From Gammaproteobacteria bacterium (lineage in GTDB: Bacteria > Pseudomonadota > Gammaproteobacteria > Steroidobacterales > SZUA-146): a stretch of DNA of 11,541 nucleotides. The position numbers and the translations under genes were made by a program. The notes under the pieces were generated by a model that was not told where the DNA came from, searched no databases, and saw only the letters and a list, made by a program, of their open reading frames with translations. Shown here one piece after another: positions 1-6,107 of this stretch (within the stretch, counting starts at the first letter, position 1; the number at the start of each line of letters is the position of its first letter). Location: positions 1 to 11,541 of the forward strand of contig JABDLQ010000163.1 of NCBI GenBank assembly GCA_013002925.1, read 5' to 3'.

Positions 1-457
1 TGGAAAAAAACACGGCACCGCCTGGTTTTACCAATTGTTTGCAGGCGCGTATTACGGAGGCGGGATCGGGCACGTGTTCCAGCATTTCCAGACAGGTCAC
101 CACGTCGAAGCGGGCGGGTTCGCGCTCTGCCAGTTCTTCAGCGGTGCAACGCTCATAACGCACCTCGACATCGCTTTGGCTGGCGTGCAAGCGAGCAACT
201 TCAAGGGGTGATTCTCCCATATCGATACCCGTGACGACCGCTCCCTTGCGTGCCATCGCTTCGGTTAACAGGCCTCCGCCACAGCCGACATCAACAACAG
301 ATTGGCCAGCCAGCGGTGCGCGTTCATCGATATACGCCAGTCGTAGTGGGTTGATCGCGTGCAGTGGCTTGAATTCGCTGTCCTCGTCCCACCAGCGCTC
401 GGCAAGCTCTTCAAATTTGCGGATTTCGTGGGGATCAAGGTTTTGGGTGGTGGACAT
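1..457 (-). CDS. ubiG: Ubiquinone biosynthesis O-methyltransferase UbiG (3' end outside window)
   Basis: UbiG is a SAM-dependent methyltransferase that carries out both O-methylation steps of ubiquinone synthesis, on polyprenyl-catechol and demethylubiquinol intermediates, at the inner membrane. The first 152 codons are present; the family is about 235-240 residues, so the C-terminal third lies beyond base 1. The N-terminal family signature is clear: a DPHEIRKFEELAERWWD stretch (8-24), then EFKPLHAINPLRLAYI (28-43). The SAM-binding motif I is VVDVGCGGGLLTEAMA (54-69), followed by GIDM (77-80) and CLEMLEHVPDP (122-132). The ATG at 457 is the only sensible start, because an in-frame TGA lies six codons upstream with no start codon between. 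No good Shine-Dalgarno is visible. It is divergent from gyrA, as in Escherichia coli. Identity is secure; the rest of the gene cannot be judged here. Confidence 0.96.
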   Translation of the reverse strand, partial: MSTTQNLDPHEIRKFEELAERWWDEDSEFKPLHAINPLRLAYIDERAPLAGQSVVDVGCGGGLLTEAMARKGAVVTGIDMGESPLEVARLHASQSDVEVRYERCTAEELAEREPARFDVVTCLEMLEHVPDPASVIRACKQLVKPGGAVFFS

Positions 458-1018
458 ATCTGGTACCGATCGTCAAAAGTCATGGCTATTATCGCTGAAG
501 TCATCGCATTCGGCACGGTAAAATGTTCAGCATTATCTCTGCCCCACTGGTACACGCTCTGCATGTTTTGCAGTTCAGGGTGTTCTCTGACGGCGGGGAA
601 CGGCTCAATCCTGATAATCGGTGCCATTTGAGCCGTAAAAAACGCGCCCGATTTGATGGCCGGAATGACTCAATTTGGTGGCGAACACGCGGCTTCTGAA
701 ATCATCAGATAAACCGGCTAAAAAAGACAGAATTACCTTCGGAAAAAGGCCCTTTTTGTGATAGACTTTAACGCCATAATCGGGCCAACTATCAGGGACT
801 TATTGGGCGCTTTCCAGGCCGTCGACGCCGGCGATTCAAAACAACGCAGGGTGTCGTTTTAAGAGTGAATTAATCTGCCGTTTTCCGCTATCTGCGGCGT
901 AGTCTGCGCACTCGCTGCACCGGCAGGATTGTGGCGCACAATCAACATGTAAAGCCAGTTGACTTGCGGGCTTGAAGAAGAGAGTAAAAACCGTGAAACG
1001 AGAGATCAAAATTTAACT
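458..1018. other. Divergent ubiG/gyrA intergenic region
   Basis: This 561-bp stretch must hold promoters for both ubiG (leftward) and gyrA (rightward). I find no convincing protein-coding gene or structural RNA in it. Open frames overlapping its left part run antisense to, or out of frame with, ubiG and lack ribosome binding sites. No hexamer pair with proper spacing was good enough to call as a promoter. A short A/T-flanked inverted repeat (about 743-757, AAAAAG-GCC-CTTTTT core) and a stronger perfect inverted repeat at 927-943 are the only structured elements I noticed. In Pseudomonas, as I recall, mtnA and an amidohydrolase gene lie between ubiG and gyrA; neither is here. Confidence 0.6.
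927..943. repeat. Perfect 7-bp inverted repeat in the gyrA upstream region
   Basis: The sequence GATTGTG-GCG-CACAATC is a perfect inverted repeat with 7-bp arms and a 3-bp spacer, ending 75 bp before the gyrA start codon. The symmetry and size resemble an operator for a dimeric DNA-binding protein. As RNA it would form only a tight three-base-loop hairpin with no following T run, so a terminator is unlikely. No binding protein can be assigned from sequence alone. Confidence 0.4.
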
Positions 1019-3592
1019 ATGACTGATGTTGCCCGCGAAATTATTCAGGTAAATCTCGAAGACGAAATGAAACGTTCGTATCTCGATTACGCGATGAGCG
1101 TGATCGTCGGACGTGCGTTACCCGATGTACGCGATGGGTTGAAGCCCGTGCATCGACGGGTGCTTTTTGCGATGCGGGAGCTGGGTAACGACTATAACAA
1201 AGCCTACAAAAAATCTGCCCGCGTCGTTGGTGATGTCATCGGTAAGTACCATCCGCATGGCGATACCTCTGTCTACGACACGATTGTTCGCATGGCGCAA
1301 CCGTTTTCGATGCGTTACATGATGGTGGATGGGCAGGGCAACTTTGGTTCAGTGGATGGGGATTCACCGGCGGCCATGCGGTACACCGAGGTACGCATGG
1401 CGCGTATTGCGCACCAGTTGTTGGCGGACATAGAAAAATCGACGGTTGATTTTATTCCCAACTACGATGAGTCCGAGTCAGAACCGGCGGTTTTGCCGGC
1501 ACGCATACCCAATTTGCTGATCAATGGCTCGGCCGGTATTGCCGTGGGCATGGCCACCAACATTCCGCCGCATAATATCGGCGAAGTCATCGATGCGTGC
1601 GTGGCATTGCTGGATAATCCCGAGCTGACCGTGCTGCAACTGATGGAACACCTGCCGGGACCCGATTTTCCTACAGCGGGCATAATCAATGGTGCCTCAG
1701 GGATTCGCACAGCGTACGAAACCGGTCGTGGCCGCATCTACATGCGCGCACGTACACACTTTGAAGATCTTGCGATAAAAGACAAACAAGCGATCATCGT
1801 CACCGAATTGCCGTACCAGGTAAACAAGGCGCGTTTGCTGGAGAAAATCGCCGAACTGGTGCGTGACAAAAAAATCGAAGGCATCACGGAATTGCGTGAT
1901 GAGTCCGATAAAGACGGGATGCGTATGGTGATCGAACTGCGCCGTGGTGAAAATCCCGAGGTCGTGCTCAACAACCTGTACAAACAAACCATGTTGCAGT
2001 CTGTATTTGGTATCAACATGGTGGCACTGACAGACGGGCAACCGCGGGTGATGAACCTGTTGGAAATCCTCAGTGCGTTCTTGCGGCATCGCCGCGAGGT
2101 TGTTACCCGGCGCACCATATACGACCTGGGCAAAGCGCGCAGCCGGGCGCATGTTCTTGAAGGGCTGGCAGTTGCATTAGCCAACATCGACCCGATTATT
2201 GCGCTCATCAAGGCGTCCGGTTCGCCAGCCGAAGCGCGTGCCGGACTTATTGCGACGAACTGGGATCCTGGCATGGTTACCAGCATGCTGGAGCGCGCCG
2301 GTGCTGCTGCCACGCGACCTGATGATGTCGAAGGCGAATGGGGATTGGTCGAAGGGCGATATCAACTCTCAGGAGTGCAGGCCAAGGCCATACTGGATCT
2401 GCAGTTGCATCGACTGACTGGTCTGGAACAAGAAAAAATTATCAAAGAATACAAAGCAATACTTGAGAATATTAAGGATTTACTTGATATTCTTTCTGAC
2501 CCTGACCGATTGGTCAGCGTGATTCGCGAAGAGCTACTTGAAAGCCGGGCCGACTTTGTCGACGAGCGCCGCACGGAAATAGTGCACACCCATCAGGATC
2601 TGACCCTGGAAGATTTGATTCAGGAAGAAGATGTGGTCGTAACGTTTTCCCACGCCGGCTATACCAAAGCGCAGCCATTGACAGCCTACAGCGCGCAGCG
2701 CCGGGGCGGCCGCGGCAAGAGCGCAACGCAGGTCAAGGATGAAGATTTTATCGACAAACTGTTTGTTGCCAACACCCACGACACTTTGTTGTGTTTCACC
2801 AGTCACGGTAAGGCGTACTGGCTGAAGGTGTATCAGTTGCCACAGGCCAGCCGCGGTTCTCGCGGCAAGCCGATTGTGAATTTACTGCCACTTGACGATG
2901 GTGAGCGAGTCAATGCGGTGTTACCGATACGGGAGTTCGAAGAAGATAAATTTATCTTCATGGGGACATCACGAGGCACAGTCAAGAAAACGCCGCTCAC
3001 CGCATTTTCGCGTCCGCGCTCCAACGGTATCATTGCCATCGGGCTCAAAGACGATGATCACCTGGTCGACGTCATGGTCACGGACGGCAACCAGGATGTG
3101 TTTTTGTTCGCCACCAACGGCAAAGGGATTCGCTTTAACGAGCAAGGGGTGCGCGCAATGGGGCGTACCGCAGCCGGAGTGCGCGGTATCCGGTTGCCAA
3201 AAGGTGTGCGGGTGATCTCCATGATCAGCGAAGGCAGTCACGATGAGGATGGGCAACGCCCGTTGATTCTGACAGCCACTGAAAATGGTTATGGTAAACG
3301 GACTGAAATTGACGAGTTTTCCACGCAGGGGCGCGGCGGTCAGGGGGTGATCGCAATTCAGACCTCCACCCGTAATGGCGAAGTCGTGGGCGCTTTGATG
3401 GTCCATGATGATGATGAGATCATGTTGATTAGCGCAAATGGGACGCTGGTGCGAACGCCGGTAGACGGGATTTCAGTGATTGGACGAAATACCCAGGGCG
3501 TCAGGCTCATACGCCTGGACAATGATGATGCCCTGGTTGGACTCGCTGCGGTAGCTGAGGACGGCGCCGAAGATGACGAAGAAGACGTGTAG
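1019..3592 (+). CDS. gyrA: DNA gyrase subunit A
   Basis: GyrA is the breakage-reunion subunit of DNA gyrase (A2B2), which introduces negative supercoils using ATP hydrolysed by GyrB. The 857-residue product is close to the 875 of E. coli. Numbering matches E. coli through the active site: catalytic Tyr122 lies in AAMRYTE, and the quinolone region reads HPHGDTSVYDTIVRM with Thr83, Ser84 and Asp87. The GyrA-box QRRGGRG at 560-566 separates gyrase from ParC and is followed by the beta-pinwheel C-terminal domain and an acidic tail (DDEEDV). I chose the ATG at 1019 because MTDVAREIIQVNLEDEM aligns with the E. coli N-terminus; a TTG 60 bp upstream would add an unconserved extension. The Shine-Dalgarno is poor (GAGAG about 14 bases upstream) in an A/T-rich context. 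The next gene, pheA, starts 168 bp downstream with no clear terminator between. Confidence 0.98.
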   Translation: MTDVAREIIQVNLEDEMKRSYLDYAMSVIVGRALPDVRDGLKPVHRRVLFAMRELGNDYNKAYKKSARVVGDVIGKYHPHGDTSVYDTIVRMAQPFSMRYMMVDGQGNFGSVDGDSPAAMRYTEVRMARIAHQLLADIEKSTVDFIPNYDESESEPAVLPARIPNLLINGSAGIAVGMATNIPPHNIGEVIDACVALLDNPELTVLQLMEHLPGPDFPTAGIINGASGIRTAYETGRGRIYMRARTHFEDLAIKDKQAIIVTELPYQVNKARLLEKIAELVRDKKIEGITELRDESDKDGMRMVIELRRGENPEVVLNNLYKQTMLQSVFGINMVALTDGQPRVMNLLEILSAFLRHRREVVTRRTIYDLGKARSRAHVLEGLAVALANIDPIIALIKASGSPAEARAGLIATNWDPGMVTSMLERAGAAATRPDDVEGEWGLVEGRYQLSGVQAKAILDLQLHRLTGLEQEKIIKEYKAILENIKDLLDILSDPDRLVSVIREELLESRADFVDERRTEIVHTHQDLTLEDLIQEEDVVVTFSHAGYTKAQPLTAYSAQRRGGRGKSATQVKDEDFIDKLFVANTHDTLLCFTSHGKAYWLKVYQLPQASRGSRGKPIVNLLPLDDGERVNAVLPIREFEEDKFIFMGTSRGTVKKTPLTAFSRPRSNGIIAIGLKDDDHLVDVMVTDGNQDVFLFATNGKGIRFNEQGVRAMGRTAAGVRGIRLPKGVRVISMISEGSHDEDGQRPLILTATENGYGKRTEIDEFSTQGRGGQGVIAIQTSTRNGEVVGALMVHDDDEIMLISANGTLVRTPVDGISVIGRNTQGVRLIRLDNDDALVGLAAVAEDGAEDDEEDV

Positions 3593-3725
3593 CCCGGTCT
3601 GCGGGTATGCACACCGTACTGCCTGTCATGCCCTCTTCAGATAGCCATCTGCGCGGCCGGCAGTGTGGCGAATCGATACTCCGACGTTGCACCTGTATCG
3701 CTTAGTTGATATACCAAATGCACAA

Positions 3726-3740
3726 GCGCATTAATGGCGC
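3726..3740. repeat. Imperfect palindrome just upstream of pheA
   Basis: GCGCATTAATG-G-CGC is a near-palindrome centred on the perfect 8-mer CATTAATG, ending 20 bp before the chosen pheA start. It could be an operator or chance. The 168-bp gyrA-pheA gap also has a small CAGAT-AGCC-ATCTG hairpin (3638-3651). It contains no phenylalanine-rich leader peptide and no T-run terminator, so classical pheA attenuation is not apparent. Confidence 0.25.
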
Positions 3741-3760
3741 AGATTGGGTGGCAACACACT

Positions 3761-4852
3761 ATGAGTGATAATAAAGATGTCGATCTTGCCCGCATCCGCG
3801 AGAGGATCGATAGCCTGGACGAAAAAATAGAGGCCCTGATCAGCGAGCGGGCGCACATTGCCAAGCAGGTCGGTGCGACCAAGGAGCGGGGCCGTTCGAC
3901 AGCCGATTACTATCGTCCGGAGCGCGAAGCGCAAGTGTTACGCGGTGTTATTGAGCGTAATCAGGGTCCTCTTGCAGACGAAGAGATAGTCCGGCTGTTT
4001 CGTGAAATCATGTCGGCCTGCCTCGCCCAGCAGGAGCCATTAAAAGTCGCCTACCTCGGGCCGGAAGGAACATTGACCCAGACAGCTGTCACCAAACATT
4101 TTGGCCACTCAGTCAATGCAATCTCTATGCCCAGCGTCGATGAGGTGTTTCGGGAAGTTGAATCGGAAGTTGCGGATTTTGGTATTGTGCCTTTGGAAAC
4201 ATTCCATGACGGCGTAATTACCCACACGCTGGATATGTTTATCAGCTCACCGCTGCATATCTGCGGCGAAGTCGAACTGCTGGTCGAGCAGCACCTGCTG
4301 TCTCGTGGTGCGTCGCTTGACGGGATTAAAACCGTGTATGCCAATCAGCAATCGCTGGTTCAGTGCCGGGACTGGCTAAAAGGCATGATGAAGGGCGTCA
4401 AACTGGAGCAGGTTGCCAGCAGCACCAGTGCGGCCCGGCGCGCACGCGACGATGCGGCGTCCGGTGCTATTGCCGGCTATGCGGCATCGCGTGTGTATCA
4501 TCTGAATGTGTTGGCAAAGAATGTTGAAGACCGCCCCGATAATCGCACACGTTTTCTGGTGATCGGGCGTGACCTGTTTGCGCCCAGCGGATGTGACAAG
4601 ACTTCCATGCTCATGTCATCGAGCCACAAGCCTGGTGCGCTCCAGCAACTTTTGAAAACACTTGGAACTCACGAGATCAATATGACGCGGATCGAGTCGC
4701 GCCCGTCCAACCGCGGGCAATCGGATTATGTGTTCTTTGTGGATGTCGAGGGTCATGCTAATGATGACAACATTGCTGATGCGCTGACCCAACTTGAAAA
4801 AAGCGCGGCGACGATGCGCGTCATCGGTTCCTATCCGCGCGCAATATTGTAG
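3761..4852 (+). CDS. pheA: P-protein: chorismate mutase / prephenate dehydratase (PheA)
   Basis: PheA converts chorismate to prephenate and then to phenylpyruvate in phenylalanine synthesis. The 363-residue product has three parts. The AroQ chorismate mutase (about 8-90) keeps its arginines and lysine: Arg13, Arg30, Lys41, and YRPEREAQVL with Arg55/Glu56. The dehydratase domain (about 95-270) begins VAYLGPEGTLTQTAV and keeps the catalytic-type Thr263 in NRTRFLVIG. The ACT regulatory domain (about 281-358) has KPGAL and ESRP, the usual phenylalanine-binding motifs, so feedback inhibition is expected. Odd: the dehydratase signature normally close to VPVENSTEGVV reads VPLETFHDGVI. Asn160, Ser208 and His190 (E. 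coli numbers) become Thr147, Ala194 and Gln177; Gln215 is kept as Gln201. I prefer ATG 3761, with GGGTGG about 10 bases upstream, over ATG 3734, which has no ribosome site. The family assignment is firm; dehydratase activity is less certain. Confidence 0.93.
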   Translation: MSDNKDVDLARIRERIDSLDEKIEALISERAHIAKQVGATKERGRSTADYYRPEREAQVLRGVIERNQGPLADEEIVRLFREIMSACLAQQEPLKVAYLGPEGTLTQTAVTKHFGHSVNAISMPSVDEVFREVESEVADFGIVPLETFHDGVITHTLDMFISSPLHICGEVELLVEQHLLSRGASLDGIKTVYANQQSLVQCRDWLKGMMKGVKLEQVASSTSAARRARDDAASGAIAGYAASRVYHLNVLAKNVEDRPDNRTRFLVIGRDLFAPSGCDKTSMLMSSSHKPGALQQLLKTLGTHEINMTRIESRPSNRGQSDYVFFVDVEGHANDDNIADALTQLEKSAATMRVIGSYPRAIL

Positions 4853-4931
4853 AAAATCGGGGAACTATTGTTACCTGCGATCTGTACGCTGGTGGGTGTG
4901 CTGCCAGTTTTAAAATCGGGAGTCAAAAAAT

Positions 4932-6056
4932 ATGCAACAAAAATTTGTTCAACTGGCTGCCCCCGGTGTTCGTGATCTGCATCCGTATCAGCCTGGCAAG
5001 CCGATTTCCGAGCTCGAGCGCGAGTATGGTATCAGCGGCAGCGTCAAGCTGGCCTCGAATGAAAATCCCCTGGGCCCCGGTGAAGCGGCATTGGCGGCCA
5101 TCAAAAAAGCATCGCAGCACATTCACCTGTACCCGGATGGCAATGGGTTTTATTTAAAGCAGGCGCTTGCCAAAAAACATCAGGTGCCTGTTGAAGCGAT
5201 CACGCTCGGCAACGGTTCAAATGAAGTCATCATGCTCGCTGCCGAGACGTTTCTCACATCACAACACGAGGCCATCTACAGCCAGCATGGTTTTGCTGCC
5301 TACCCGATTGCGGTTCAGGCTGTGGGTGCTACCGCACGAGTGGTGCCAGCGCTGGGTCTCGATCATCCGATGCGTCGTGGTGATGACCTGAACGGATTTG
5401 CTGATCGGGTCACCGCTGATACGCGTCTGATCTTTATCGCCAATCCTAACAATCCGACCGGTACCTGGCTGGAGGCACAACGACTCAAGGATTTTGTTGC
5501 CAGCATGCCTGCGCATGTCATCGTAATTATCGATCAGGCTTATTTTGAGTACAACGACGGGGCCGTTTATGGTGACGCCAGCTTATGGATTTCGGAGTAT
5601 CCCAATCTGATTGTGGCGCGTTCATTTTCCAAGGCGTATGGATTGGCTGGATTGCGCATTGGCTATTGTTTGTCCCACCCGGACGTGGCGAGCCTTATGA
5701 ACCGTGTGCGCCTGGCCTTTAATACCAACGAGCTTGCCCAGGCCGCTGCACTTGCTGCGTTGGGGGCGCACGATTACCTGGAAAAAGCACGACAGATCAA
5801 TGCCGCAGGCCTGACACGATTCACGGACTTTTGTGACGCTCATAAAATATCTTATTGTCCGAGCATGGGTAATTTTCTGCTGATTGACGTGCAGGGTGAT
5901 GCCTTACCGGTGTATGAGCGCTTGCTCCGCAAAGGCATAATTGTGCGGCCGGTGGGTGGTTACGGACTTCCCGAAAGTTTGCGCATCTCGATTGGCCTTC
6001 CGGAAGAAATGGACCGCCTGATGAGCGCGCTTCCGGAAGTTCTGGAACTTGGTTGA
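4932..6056 (+). CDS. hisC: Histidinol-phosphate aminotransferase (HisC, HisC2-like)
   Basis: HisC is a cytosolic PLP enzyme of aminotransferase class I/II that transfers an amino group from glutamate to imidazole acetol-phosphate in histidine synthesis. The 374-residue product has the expected residues: ASNENPLG (41-48), NPNNPTG (171-177), Asp201 and Tyr204 in the PLP pocket, the Schiff-base lysine Lys234 in SFSKAYGLAGLRIGY with Arg242, and Arg351 in SLRISIG for substrate carboxylate. GGGAG at 4918-4922 sits nine bases before the ATG and fixes the start. It lies 79 bp after pheA and 51 bp before aroA, same strand, as does hisC2 of Pseudomonas. Such HisC paralogues can also transaminate aromatic keto acids, so a role in making phenylalanine from phenylpyruvate is plausible but inferred from context. 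Whether a second hisC lies in the his operon cannot be seen here. Confidence 0.94.
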   Translation: MQQKFVQLAAPGVRDLHPYQPGKPISELEREYGISGSVKLASNENPLGPGEAALAAIKKASQHIHLYPDGNGFYLKQALAKKHQVPVEAITLGNGSNEVIMLAAETFLTSQHEAIYSQHGFAAYPIAVQAVGATARVVPALGLDHPMRRGDDLNGFADRVTADTRLIFIANPNNPTGTWLEAQRLKDFVASMPAHVIVIIDQAYFEYNDGAVYGDASLWISEYPNLIVARSFSKAYGLAGLRIGYCLSHPDVASLMNRVRLAFNTNELAQAAALAALGAHDYLEKARQINAAGLTRFTDFCDAHKISYCPSMGNFLLIDVQGDALPVYERLLRKGIIVRPVGGYGLPESLRISIGLPEEMDRLMSALPEVLELG

Positions 6057-6107
6057 TGGCAAACCGCACCGGGTGGCAATAGTGACTCCTGATCAGACGC
6101 TGACGGG

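Noticed and set aside
265..627. Minus-strand 120-codon frame overlapping ubiG
   Set aside because: It overlaps the secure ubiG frame for most of its length, has no Shine-Dalgarno, and its later part is clearly an out-of-frame reading of ubiG.
359..631. Plus-strand 90-codon hydrophobic frame
   Set aside because: Antisense to the start of ubiG, without a ribosome site or recognisable motif; a shadow frame.
743..757. AAAAAG-GCC-CTTTTT inverted repeat as a terminator
   Set aside because: The stem is mostly A-T, the loop is three bases, and no gene ends there on either strand.
756..780. TTGTGA / CATAAT pair as a gyrA promoter
   Set aside because: The spacer is only 13 bp, too short for a standard sigma-70 promoter.
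959..1018. Upstream TTG start extending GyrA by 20 residues
   Set aside because: The MTDVAREI start at 1019 aligns with the GyrA family; the extension has no family counterpart.
4199..4213. Compensating frameshifts as the cause of the unusual ETFHDG motif in PheA
   Set aside because: It would need two indels within a few bases, and other altered positions (Gln177, Ala194) lie elsewhere in a well-aligned frame, so substitutions are more likely.
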